From JBBREP01 sp963716525 (GTDB lineage Bacteria; Actinomycetota; Acidimicrobiia; IMCC26256; PALSA-610), in NCBI GenBank assembly GCA_963716525.1, contig OY970315.1, positions 4,092,001-4,156,000 on the forward strand: a stretch of DNA of 64,000 nucleotides, given 5' to 3'. Of this stretch, positions 47,181-55,191 are shown in pieces. Every line of letters starts with the position of its first letter. Within the stretch, counting starts at the first letter, position 1. The position numbers and the translations under genes are program-made. Under the pieces are notes generated by a model that ran no database searches, was not told the origin of the DNA, and saw only the letters and a list, made by a program, of their open reading frames with translations.

Positions 47181-47216
47181 CCCGCCGTGGACGGCGGGGG
47201 AACCGTGTGCTGTAAT
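47181..47216 (+). promoter_or_regulatory. Candidate promoter with an overlapping 16-bp palindrome, upstream of the chain-length gene
   Basis: TGGACG (47188-47193) and TGTAAT (47211-47216) are 17 bp apart and make a plausible -35/-10. The -35 lies inside a perfect 8-bp inverted repeat CCCGCCGT-gg-ACGGCGGG (47181-47198), so a repressor could bind there. The following leader (~126 nt) contains another GC palindrome (CCCCCGGGGG). Confidence 0.4.
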
Positions 47217-47342
47217 TGCGCCGTCGAGGGCCGTCGGAACGGGACGGTGGCGTCGTCGCAGCGCGGCGCTGTCTGTTCCGTGGGCGACCCCCGGGGGACG
47301 TGCGGAACACGTCCGGGCGGAAACGGCAGGGCCACGCGGTTC

Positions 47343-49181
47343 ATGAATGCATTCGATCTGTTCGTAGCTCTCCGGCGCCGCTGGCGCGTGATCGCCATGA
47401 TCGTGGCGGCCACCGTGGCGATCGCGTGGATCACGACACCGCCGCAGAAGAAGGGGACGGCCGGGACGGTCACGTGGGCGGCCGACCAGACGATCTACAT
47501 CGACGGCGTGCGCGGCGCGAGCGGGCTCGACCGCATCGCGTCGTACGTGACGAACAGCCAGGTGCCGATCACCGTGGCTCGGCAGCTGAACGTTCGCGCC
47601 GTGATCGGCACCGATTCGGGCGGCGCCAAGGGCTCCGGCCGCCGTGTGGTCATCGGCACCACCGCCGTGGTCGCCAAGCCGATCAGCTCGCTCACCGCGC
47701 TCGAGCTCACAGGCACCGACAAGAAGGGCACCGTGGCGCGCGAGGTCGTCGACCGCTTGACGGTCGAGCTCGCGTCGTTCGTGAAGACCACGGTGGCGCA
47801 GGCGTACCAGGCGAACATCAAGGACCTCACCGATCATTACAACGAGCTGGGTCACCAGGTGGAACTGGCCGTCAAGGCAGAGGGCCGGTGCAAGCCGAAG
47901 GACACGCCCTGCAAGATCAGTACACGCGCCACCTACGTCGACGTCCACAACGCGTGGAACGACGCGCACAAGGTCCTCAACGCGGCGAAGGTCAAGAGCA
48001 AGTCCAACGTGACGCTCCGGCCCACCGACGTCAACGCCGGAGGCGCTCCCGACGCGATCCTCGCCCGCAAGGTCCACTCGGGCAGCTCGACGCTCCCGGT
48101 GGCCACCAAGCCGCGCCTCGCCCTCGGTTTCGCAGTCGGGCTGCTGCTCGGTGCGCTCATCGCCTTCCTCGTGGGCAAGCTCGACTCGTCGGTATACGGC
48201 GTGCAGACCACCGAGACCGCGGGCCGGCTGCCGGTGCTCGCCGAGATCCCGCACGTGTCGACGTCGCGCCGTCGCCGCTTCGAGGTGCTCACACAGCTCT
48301 CACCGTTGTCCGGCGTGGCCGACGCGTATCGCGGATTGCGAACATCGATCGGGCTGATCTGGCTCGCGAACGAGTCTGAGACCGGTCGCACCGAGCCGCG
48401 CACGCTGATCGTCGCGTCGCCGGGTCCGAACGAGGGCAAGTCCACCACCAGCGCGAACCTCGCCGCGGCGTACGCCGAGATGGGCAAGTCGGTCACGGTC
48501 GTCGACCTCGACTTCCGCCGCCAGCGCCTGCACAAGTTCCTCGGCGCCAACGCCGAGCCGCACCTCGCCAACATCGGGACGCTCGCCGAGCCGCGGGTCG
48601 ACCTCGAGGCGATCATGCAGTCCACGAGCATCCCCGGCGTGCGCTTCATCGGCTCCGCGGCGCCCGACTCGACGCCGGCCGACGCCGCGGTGGCCGGCCG
48701 CGCCGCAATCCTCGCGGCCCGAGAGACGTCCGACATCGTCATCATCGACACGCCGCCGCTGCTGCTCACCAACGACACGATCGACCTGCTCGACTTCGCC
48801 GACGCGGTGCTGCTGCTCGTGCGCGACGGTCGGACGAAGACGACCGCACTCACACGGGCTTCGCAGCAGCTTCGCCGGCTCGACGCCCCGGTCCTCGGCA
48901 TCGCGCTGATCGGAGCCGTCAGCTCCCGGCCGGGTTACGGCTACGGGTACGGCTACGGCTACCGCTACGGCTACTCGTACGGCGGCTACGGCTACGGCTA
49001 CGGCGTGCGCACCGGCCTCGGCACGCCAGCAGCCCACGACGGCGCCGAGATCGATCTCACGGCCGCGCCGCCGGAGCCGGTGTCGGTTCCGCTGGGCGAG
49101 GCGGCGTCGAAGCCGCGGCGCTTCGGTGTGCGGCGCGCCACCGACACCGCCAGCGACGGCGACGACCCGCAACCGTCGTGA
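47343..49181 (+). CDS. Wzz/BY-kinase fusion: polysaccharide chain-length regulator with tyrosine kinase
   Basis: 612 codons. ATG 47343 begins the Wzz domain (MNAFDLFVALRRRWRVIAM); the start at 47187 is rejected because it lies in the promoter. Helix 1 ~16-33, an extracytoplasmic region to ~255, helix 2 near LALGFAVGLLLGALIAFLVG. The kinase has Walker A SPGPNEGKSTTSANLAAAY (~360), Walker A' VTVVDLDFRR and Walker B DIVIIDTPPLLL (~463). A Tyr/Gly-rich tail with about ten Tyr lies at ~532-555 and is a likely autophosphorylation cluster. BY-kinases control polymer length and export through phosphorylation cycles. No Wzb-like phosphatase lies nearby. Confidence 0.92.
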   Translation: MNAFDLFVALRRRWRVIAMIVAATVAIAWITTPPQKKGTAGTVTWAADQTIYIDGVRGASGLDRIASYVTNSQVPITVARQLNVRAVIGTDSGGAKGSGRRVVIGTTAVVAKPISSLTALELTGTDKKGTVAREVVDRLTVELASFVKTTVAQAYQANIKDLTDHYNELGHQVELAVKAEGRCKPKDTPCKISTRATYVDVHNAWNDAHKVLNAAKVKSKSNVTLRPTDVNAGGAPDAILARKVHSGSSTLPVATKPRLALGFAVGLLLGALIAFLVGKLDSSVYGVQTTETAGRLPVLAEIPHVSTSRRRRFEVLTQLSPLSGVADAYRGLRTSIGLIWLANESETGRTEPRTLIVASPGPNEGKSTTSANLAAAYAEMGKSVTVVDLDFRRQRLHKFLGANAEPHLANIGTLAEPRVDLEAIMQSTSIPGVRFIGSAAPDSTPADAAVAGRAAILAARETSDIVIIDTPPLLLTNDTIDLLDFADAVLLLVRDGRTKTTALTRASQQLRRLDAPVLGIALIGAVSSRPGYGYGYGYGYRYGYSYGGYGYGYGVRTGLGTPAAHDGAEIDLTAAPPEPVSVPLGEAASKPRRFGVRRATDTASDGDDPQPS

Positions 49182-49201
49182 GCGGCACGCGGCGCTGACC
49201 G

Positions 49202-50971
49202 ATGCGCGGCGCCTGGCTCGACGACAACGATCCGGTCGGCCGGCACTCGCCGCGCCACGACGGCGCCGCGCGCTGGCAGGGCGTCGAGGTCGACGACCCT
49301 GACTGGGTGCCGCCGTCGCTGCGCGGCCAGCCCGGCCACTACCACGCGCACGCCGACCGCGCCCGCACCGAAGTGACGGGCCCGCCCGCACCGCACAACG
49401 CGCCACCGCGAAACGCGCCGCCGTACAACGCGCCACCGCGAAACACGGCATCGCGGAACGTGTCATCGCGGAACGCGTCATCGCGGACGGGGCCGCCACC
49501 GGCCCGGCGCGGCGTCCGCGGCCAGTGGCTCGAGGACGTGCCGCGCAATGTGCAGACCGGGCACGACTCGCACCGCGGTGGCTCGCACCGCAACGACTCG
49601 CCCGCGAAGTCACCGCAACCCGACCGCCCCGCCGAGGCTCCGAGCTGGACGAGCGCGCTCACCGCCATAGGCGCGCTGTTTGCGCTCGGCGTGGTGATCG
49701 CCGGCGCGATTGGCAGCTCCGAGACGCGCGCCGCGGCCGTCGTGATGGTCGTGCTCGGGTTCATCTTCACGCCGATCCTGAAGCGCCTCGCCGGCGGCCG
49801 CCGCGATTACCAGCAGATCCTCTACGCGGGCCTCGCGTTCAAGCTCACGATGACGGTCGCACGCTTCTACCTCGCGTCGGGTGGCTACTACAAGAACTCC
49901 GACGCGTACGGCTACGACTTCTACGGCCGGCAGGTGGCGTCCGACTATCTCAAGCACGGCCACATGCCGCCGTGGAAGAGCTTCACAGGCACCGCGTTCC
50001 TGCGCCTCGTGACCGGCTTCGTGTACACGATCATGCCGGCGTCGGAGCTCGCCGCGTTCTTCGTGTTCGCCGCGTTCAGCTTCGCCGGTGCGCTGCTGTT
50101 CTGGCGAGCCGTGCAGCGTTTCGCCCCGCCGCCCAGCGACCGTACGTATCTCCTGCTGCTCATGTTCGTGCCGTCGTTCGTGTACTGGCCGGCGGCGCTG
50201 GGCAAGGAAGGCTTCATCATCCTCTGCCTCGGTCTCACCACCTACGGCTTCTCGTCGGTGCTCACGAGCGACGTGGTGCGCGGTATCACCTACATCGCGG
50301 GGGGCGTCGCGGGCATGACGATGGTGCGCCCGCACGTGGGGGTCGCGGTGATGATCGGGCTCACCCTCGCGACGCTGCTCGCACGGCAGCAGGGTCGGCG
50401 CACAGGGTTGATCGCGATGGGAATCCTGCTCATCGTGGGCAGCGGGTTCGTGATCAGCCGCGCCAACTCGTTCTTCAATTCCGACATCACCTCGGCCGGC
50501 AACGTCACGACGCAGCTCCAGGCCGCCGGCAAGCGCACCACACAGGGCGGCTCGGAGTTCTCACCCACTCCGGTGAGCCCGCAGAACTTCCCGTTCGCCG
50601 TGGTGACGGTGCTCATCCGCCCGTTCCCGTGGGAGTCGTCGAGCCTGCCGGAGTTCGCCACCGCGCTCGAATCGATGGTGATCGCGTGGCTCATCATCAA
50701 GGGCTTGAAGAACATCCGCGGTCGTGTACGAAGAGACAATCCGCTCGCGCTCTACGGGCTGGTGTGCACGCTCGTGTTCGTGGTGCTGTTCTGGAACTTC
50801 GGGAACTTCGGCATCCTCGCCCGCCAGCGCACGCAGATCGCGCCATTCATGTTCATGCTGCTCGCGATGCCCGTCACCCAGCACCTCGAGAAGAAGCAGG
50901 AACGCCGCCGCCGGCGGAGTGGCAAGTCGGCGTGGGACAGCTGGGACGCCGCGCACGGTGAGGCGCGCTAG
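49202..50971 (+). CDS. Large polytopic membrane protein, possible polysaccharide polymerase
   Basis: 589 codons, 20 bp after the BY-kinase stop. Residues ~1-140 are hydrophilic, with repeats of NAPPRNAPPYNAPPRN type from 15-bp DNA repeats (49381-49490). About ten or eleven helices follow from LTAIGALFALGVVIAGAIG to near the end, ending in a basic tail (KKQERRRRRSGKSAWDSW). The loop with PSFVYWPAALGKEGFIILCL and KRTTQGGSEFSPTP are the only distinctive motifs. Position after Wzz/BY-kinase suggests a Wzy-like polymerase or GT-C enzyme. I see no decisive motif. Confidence 0.65.
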   Translation: MRGAWLDDNDPVGRHSPRHDGAARWQGVEVDDPDWVPPSLRGQPGHYHAHADRARTEVTGPPAPHNAPPRNAPPYNAPPRNTASRNVSSRNASSRTGPPPARRGVRGQWLEDVPRNVQTGHDSHRGGSHRNDSPAKSPQPDRPAEAPSWTSALTAIGALFALGVVIAGAIGSSETRAAAVVMVVLGFIFTPILKRLAGGRRDYQQILYAGLAFKLTMTVARFYLASGGYYKNSDAYGYDFYGRQVASDYLKHGHMPPWKSFTGTAFLRLVTGFVYTIMPASELAAFFVFAAFSFAGALLFWRAVQRFAPPPSDRTYLLLLMFVPSFVYWPAALGKEGFIILCLGLTTYGFSSVLTSDVVRGITYIAGGVAGMTMVRPHVGVAVMIGLTLATLLARQQGRRTGLIAMGILLIVGSGFVISRANSFFNSDITSAGNVTTQLQAAGKRTTQGGSEFSPTPVSPQNFPFAVVTVLIRPFPWESSSLPEFATALESMVIAWLIIKGLKNIRGRVRRDNPLALYGLVCTLVFVVLFWNFGNFGILARQRTQIAPFMFMLLAMPVTQHLEKKQERRRRRSGKSAWDSWDAAHGEAR

Positions 50972-51084
50972 GACACCGTTGCACACGTCGTCGGTCGCTA
51001 AGCCGCGATCACGACGGCAGCCGCGGCTATGAACCCGGGCCCACCATCAATCGCACCGAGCAACGCGTCGCGCCGCGACGGCCG
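50972..51084. other. Short convergent gap
   Basis: 113 bp between the plus-strand membrane protein and the minus-strand membrane protein. I see no clear hairpin, gene or repeat. Confidence 0.5.
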
Positions 51085-52029
51085 TCATTGGCTCGTGCGG
51101 CGACGGGATTGGCGCCGCGGTGACGGCACGATCTCGGTGGCGACGACGCCGCCCGCCACGAGCACCGGCACGGCGCTGAGCAGCGCCAGGTCGAGCCGGT
51201 CGAAGCTCGCGGTGACGGCCGCGGCATAGGCGACGAGCGCGCACTGCGCGGCGCCGGCGGTGAGGACCACGAGCCACACCGCGTCGCGCGTGGAGCGGCG
51301 GCGGTTCGTCATGCCGCTGAGATGCTGGATAGTGGCGCGCGCGAGCGGCTCGAGCAGCAGGAACCCGCACGCGATCGCACCGGCGACGAGATTGTCGCCA
51401 CCCTGCGGCCAACCCGCGGAGATGAGCACCGCCCACCAGTACGCGACGGCGGCCGCACAGGCCCCGCCGGCGCCGAGGCGCACCCACGGCTTGGGCACCA
51501 GCAGCAAGACCATCCAGATCGCCGAGCCGAACAGCGCGGGGCCCACCGCGCTCCCCTGCTGCAGGAACACCGGGGCCGCGCACGTGACCGCGAGCAGCAG
51601 CACGCCGATGCCCTGCACCGCGTGGCGGTTGTCGGCGTCGGCGAGCGCGATGCCGAGCACGACCGCACCGGCCGCCGCCGCGATCCGGCCGAGCACGGGC
51701 GCCGCGCCCGCGGGGACGGGCGTGAGCGCGAAGGCGACACCGCCGATCACCGGTGCGTAGACGGCCAGCGGATGCTCGACGCGTGCGCCGATCTCGCCGG
51801 CAACGAACGCCAGGGCGGCGGTGGCGAAGATGAGGATCGGCGCGTAGGCGGGACCGAGCTCGTGGCGGATCGTCCACAACGCCGCGATCGCGATCGGCAG
51901 GCCGGCAACGCCGGGCCGGGCGTTGCGCCACACGAGCGCCGCGGTGAGCGCGACGACCGCCGCGACCGCGCCGGCCAGCAGGCCATGGCCGAGGACGGTG
52001 GTGTCGATGTCGATCGCGAGCACCGGCAC
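51085..52029 (-). CDS. Polytopic membrane protein, function unknown
   Basis: 314 codons. GTG 52029 has TAGGAT 6 bp upstream (52036-52041), which overlaps the stop of the HprK-like gene and is a leaderless arrangement. About nine helices fill the protein. The late part (GFLLLEPLARATIQHL) followed by a loop and two helices resembles the 22202-23182 protein. No enzymatic motif. Position next to the kinase/nucleotidyltransferase/PqqD set suggests it may belong with them, but it has its own promoter. Confidence 0.65.
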   Translation of the reverse strand: MPVLAIDIDTTVLGHGLLAGAVAAVVALTAALVWRNARPGVAGLPIAIAALWTIRHELGPAYAPILIFATAALAFVAGEIGARVEHPLAVYAPVIGGVAFALTPVPAGAAPVLGRIAAAAGAVVLGIALADADNRHAVQGIGVLLLAVTCAAPVFLQQGSAVGPALFGSAIWMVLLLVPKPWVRLGAGGACAAAVAYWWAVLISAGWPQGGDNLVAGAIACGFLLLEPLARATIQHLSGMTNRRRSTRDAVWLVVLTAGAAQCALVAYAAAVTASFDRLDLALLSAVPVLVAGGVVATEIVPSPRRQSRRRTSQ

Positions 52030-52038
52030 CCGGCGATC

Positions 52039-52884
52039 CTACGAGTCGGGCGCGACGAGCCCGCGGACCAGGTCGCACGCCGTCGGGAGATTGGAGAACA
52101 CCAGCCGCGCCGCGGTCACCGACTCGAGCACGCGGTCGACGGCATCACGCGCGTGCGCCCCGAAGCGGGCGAGATTCGGGGTCTGGTCGCCGAGGATGGC
52201 CGCGGCCTCCGGCGCGGCGATCGCTTCGATGCGGTCGTGCGCGCCCTCCTCGTAGATGGGGAAGACCACGGCCTTTACGATCGCCTCGCGCGCCGCGTCC
52301 GGCGGCGCGATGAACCACACGTCGTCCATGAAGAGCGCGACATCGGGCGGGCAGTTCGGCTCGAAGCGTTCGACGAGCGGCCAGGATCCGGGTCGCAACG
52401 CAATCGGACGAGGGAATCCCCGCATCGAGACGTTCGCGGGCTCCGGCGAGGCCGGTGCGCGAGCGGGCACCTCGAGCACGGCGATCTCGTCGCTCAGATA
52501 CTGCGCGCCGCGCTCGCAAAGACCCAGCGTGAGCGTCGACTTGCCGCGGCCCGATCCGGCGCAGAGCACCACCCCGGCGCCGCCGATGCTCACTGCGCCC
52601 GCGTGCACGAGCAGCCCAAGGTCGTCACACGCCCACGCGAGCTGGTTGATCTCCCACGCCAAGCGCTCGAGCGTGAGCGACGCGGGCGCGTCGCGCAGGA
52701 TCGCGACGCCGTCGAGTGCGAGCGCCCAGCCGTCCTCGTCGGTGACGATCTCGAAGCGGTGCTCGGGCTCCGCGTCGGTGCGGCAATGGACGTACAACCG
52801 GTCGATCAGCTCGAGCACGTCGACATCGTCGCTCGCGACGGTGAAGACGGCGGCGAGCGCGGCGTACGCGGCGACGTCGCTCAC
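52039..52884 (-). CDS. HPr-kinase-like P-loop protein
   Basis: 281 codons from GTG 52884, 19 bp after the upstream stop. The N-terminal half is a beta-rich domain; ACDDLGLLVHAGAVSIGGAG leads to the P-loop VVLCAGSGRGKSTLTLGLCE (~107-115), followed by ERGAQYLSDEIAVLEVPA with a possible Walker B Asp-Glu. This is the HprK-type kinase core. Such HprK-like proteins commonly sit with PqqD-like and nucleotidyltransferase genes; what they phosphorylate is not established. It is not HPr-Ser kinase in the PTS sense: no HPr is visible. Confidence 0.8.
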   Translation of the reverse strand: MSDVAAYAALAAVFTVASDDVDVLELIDRLYVHCRTDAEPEHRFEIVTDEDGWALALDGVAILRDAPASLTLERLAWEINQLAWACDDLGLLVHAGAVSIGGAGVVLCAGSGRGKSTLTLGLCERGAQYLSDEIAVLEVPARAPASPEPANVSMRGFPRPIALRPGSWPLVERFEPNCPPDVALFMDDVWFIAPPDAAREAIVKAVVFPIYEEGAHDRIEAIAAPEAAAILGDQTPNLARFGAHARDAVDRVLESVTAARLVFSNLPTACDLVRGLVAPDS

Positions 52885-52903
52885 CGCTGCCTCACGGGAG
52901 GGT

Positions 52904-54034
52904 TCACCGTGTGCGCGCCGCGAGCCGAGCGGCGCGCCGCACGCGTTGCACGTAGCTCGTGTCGCGGTCGTCGAGGTAACCGCGGTTCGGGAACGCCAGG
53001 GCACGCACGTACGCGGCGCGTGGACCGATGCCCTTGACGGCGCGCGCACCGGCCAGCATCTGGCCGGCGTAGCTGCGGTGTTCCAGATAGGCGCGCAGCA
53101 TGCGGCGGTCGTGCGCGCTCGGCCGGTAGGCCAGCGCCCACGACTCGCACGGGAGCGGTGCGTCGAGCCCGAGCAGGGCGCGGGTGAGCAGCACCGCGCG
53201 CGCCAGCACGCTCTGCACGCCCAGCTCCCGCGCGATGTCGATCACCATCGGCACGTCGACGCCACGCTGCTGGATCTGCGCGAGGTCACGCAGCGGCACA
53301 AGGCGCGGCGCCGCGCTACCGAGACACGCGTGCACGGCTGCCGCGACCGCTCGCTCCTCGCGCGCCAGGCACGCGATCGTGGCGCCCGCGATCTCGATCG
53401 TCGCGCTCCGGCGCCACAGCACGCCCGCGTCACCGGCGACCGCGAACGGACCGGACGCGAGGGCGCGGTGCACGTCGAGCTCGAGACCGTTCGGCGCGGT
53501 GAAGCACACCCCCTTGCCGAAACGGGCAGTGAAGCCGGGCCGAGGCTCATCGAAGCGCCTGCGCATCCCCGTACCCGCGAGGCACGAGGCAACCGCGTCG
53601 AACTGCTCGCCGCGCACGAGCACGTCGATGTCGGCGAAGCTGCGCTGCTCGGGCCGGTCGTAGTCGAGGTGCGCGCACGAGGGGCCCTTCAGCACGCGCA
53701 CGTCGAGGCCGTTGCGGGTGAGCAGCTCGCACACCACGAGCAACAACGACTCCAGGCGCAGGCTGGCGACCATCGCGGCTTCGTGCGCGACGAGCAGCGT
53801 CTCGTAGCGGTCGTCGCGCAACGCCAGCCGGCCGCCTTCGACGGCGCCGACCAGCGCGCCCGTGAGGCGCTCGTCGACGACCCGTTCCAGCAGTGCCGGC
53901 CAGCCGGCGTCGTCGAGCTCGTGGAGGTCGGGCGGCGGCGGCGCCGCCTCGAGACCGAGCGCAGCGAGCGCAGCCAGATCGGCGAACTGGGCTGCTGCGG
54001 CCGCCCCAGGATCGATTGCGGCGCGTGCCGTCAC
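52904..54034 (-). CDS. NTP_transf_5-type nucleotidyltransferase
   Basis: 376 codons from GTG 54034, overlapping the PqqD stop by 4 bp. The diagnostic block is VRVLKGPSCAHLDYDRPEQR then FADIDVLVRGEQFDAV (the D-I-D pair at ~134-136). GLELDVHRALASGPF holds a further Asp/His. This family (uncharacterised nucleotidyltransferases) is regularly next to PqqD-like and HprK-like genes in polysaccharide or peptide loci. Its nucleotide acceptor is unknown. The C-terminal ~140 residues are Arg-rich and helical. Confidence 0.82.
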   Translation of the reverse strand: MTARAAIDPGAAAAAQFADLAALAALGLEAAPPPPDLHELDDAGWPALLERVVDERLTGALVGAVEGGRLALRDDRYETLLVAHEAAMVASLRLESLLLVVCELLTRNGLDVRVLKGPSCAHLDYDRPEQRSFADIDVLVRGEQFDAVASCLAGTGMRRRFDEPRPGFTARFGKGVCFTAPNGLELDVHRALASGPFAVAGDAGVLWRRSATIEIAGATIACLAREERAVAAAVHACLGSAAPRLVPLRDLAQIQQRGVDVPMVIDIARELGVQSVLARAVLLTRALLGLDAPLPCESWALAYRPSAHDRRMLRAYLEHRSYAGQMLAGARAVKGIGPRAAYVRALAFPNRGYLDDRDTSYVQRVRRAARLAARTR

Positions 54035-54336
54035 GCGCCGGCGCGATCCAGCACGCGTGCCGCTGTGAGCCCGTCGACGAGCTCGTCGATCGAGTCGACC
54101 GGCACGCCTTCGACCGCGCCCGCGAAGGCCGCGAGATCGGCCAACGAGCGAGCGGAGCGGGCATGGTCGACTACGGCGGTCGCCACCGCGTCGAGCCGCA
54201 GGACGCGCACGTCCTGGTATACCGATTCGCCCGCCACGCACACGACCGAACCGTGGGGCAGCCGGCGCGACAGCAGGCGCGGGCTCGTCCGGTAGCGATC
54301 TTCGGACCGGTCGGGTTCAGCGCAGCGCGAGGTCAC
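54031..54336 (-). CDS. PqqD-like small protein (RRE-type fold)
   Basis: 101 codons from GTG 54336. It contains YRTSPRLLSRRLPHGSVVCV, then ESVYQDVRVLRLDAVATAVV and SARSLADLAAFAGAVE, then IDELVDGLTAARVLDRAGA. The hydrophobic pattern of a strand pair followed by helices is the PqqD winged-helix layout, where the family binds a peptide in PQQ and RiPP pathways. The start overlaps the last 20 bp of the upstream Tat/LPFTG gene, and the stop overlaps the nucleotidyltransferase start by 4 bp, so all are probably one unit. Alternative: a stand-alone adaptor for the HprK-like kinase. Confidence 0.7.
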   Translation of the reverse strand: MTSRCAEPDRSEDRYRTSPRLLSRRLPHGSVVCVAGESVYQDVRVLRLDAVATAVVDHARSARSLADLAAFAGAVEGVPVDSIDELVDGLTAARVLDRAGA

Positions 54337-55108
54337 CGTCGGCTGCTGCCGCGACGCGGTTGCGCAGCGAGTAGAGCGTCTTGCCGGCAATCACCGCGCC
54401 GGCACCGAGCAGCACCACCGAGCGCGAGTCGGCGCCGGTGAAGGGCAGCGCACCGCTGCTCTGCGGCGCGCCCGACGCCGCCGCGGAGGTGACCGAGGCC
54501 GCCTCCGCCCTCGGGTCGCCGGGGCCGCCGGCGGCGCCCACCGCCGCCTTCTTCGTGCTCTTCTTGGCGACCACCACTGCACCCTTGCAGCGTTGGTCGA
54601 TGAAGATCGCGACGCCGCACTTGTAGGGGTGACCGTTCTTGCCGTAGCCGGAGAACGAGATGCGGTAGAGCTGGTCGGCGTGCAGGCCGGCGGGGATCGT
54701 GAAGTGCGCGTCGAACTTGCCGTTCGGCGCCACCGTGATCGTGCCGAGGACCTTCACGCCGACGAGCGTGACGGTGATCTTGCTGCTCGGCGCCCAGCCC
54801 GACCCCCACACGTGGATGCTGTGGGGCAGGTCGAAGAAGACGCGCGGGTCGCCCTGGCAGGTGGGGTACTCGGGTGCCGGTTTGTGGTTGCCCTTCGACG
54901 TCGTGGTGGTCTCGGGCGGCGGCGAGCCCGTGGAGCCGGCCGCGTACGCGACGTCCTCGAAGTGGGGCGCGACCCATACCGCGACCGCACCGGCCGCTCC
55001 GACCTTCGCCGCCCGTTTCGCGAGGTCCCGCCGCGAAAGCCTCCGCTCGCCCAGATCCACGGCGGGAAGTCTGGCACGCAGCGTGGCGGCGCGCAAGCTT
55101 TTGGACAC
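54317..55108 (-). CDS. Tat-exported surface protein with a C-terminal LPFTG sorting signal
   Basis: 263 codons from GTG 55108 (GTG 55060 is an alternative that puts the Tat motif nearer the N-terminus). A twin-arginine motif SRRDLAK (Arg 26-27) precedes a hydrophobic stretch (VGAAGAVAVWVAPHFEDVA). The mature part has TTTTSKGNHKPAPEYP, then a likely beta-sandwich (SIHVWGSGWAPSSKITVTLV, KCGVAIFIDQRCKG). Near the end, ALPFTG (221-225) is followed by a hydrophobic stretch and then RNR, the layout of a sortase substrate. No sortase is in the window. It is upstream of and overlaps the PqqD-like gene. Confidence 0.75.
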   Translation of the reverse strand: MSKSLRAATLRARLPAVDLGERRLSRRDLAKRAAKVGAAGAVAVWVAPHFEDVAYAAGSTGSPPPETTTTSKGNHKPAPEYPTCQGDPRVFFDLPHSIHVWGSGWAPSSKITVTLVGVKVLGTITVAPNGKFDAHFTIPAGLHADQLYRISFSGYGKNGHPYKCGVAIFIDQRCKGAVVVAKKSTKKAAVGAAGGPGDPRAEAASVTSAAASGAPQSSGALPFTGADSRSVVLLGAGAVIAGKTLYSLRNRVAAAADGDLALR

Positions 55109-55191
55109 CCCCGCCCCGGCGGCGCGCGACCCCCGCCCCGGCGGCGAGCGACCCCGCGCCGGAGGCCCCGCTCAGAGCCGCTCAGAGCCGT
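55109..55191. other. GC-rich gap with short direct repeats
   Basis: 83 bp holding two copies of a CCCGCCCCGGCGGCG-type repeat and two or three of a GCTCAGAGCC-type repeat. No gene. It separates the sulfotransferase stop from the Tat/LPFTG gene on the same strand. Confidence 0.5.

Noticed and set aside
49381..49490. Short repeats that could look like a CRISPR or minisatellite
   Set aside because: They are 15-bp in-frame coding repeats in the N-terminus of a membrane protein.
52039..52884. HPr(Ser) kinase of the PTS
   Set aside because: It has a P-loop of that type but no HPr or PTS gene in the neighbourhood, and the partners are PqqD-like and nucleotidyltransferase genes.
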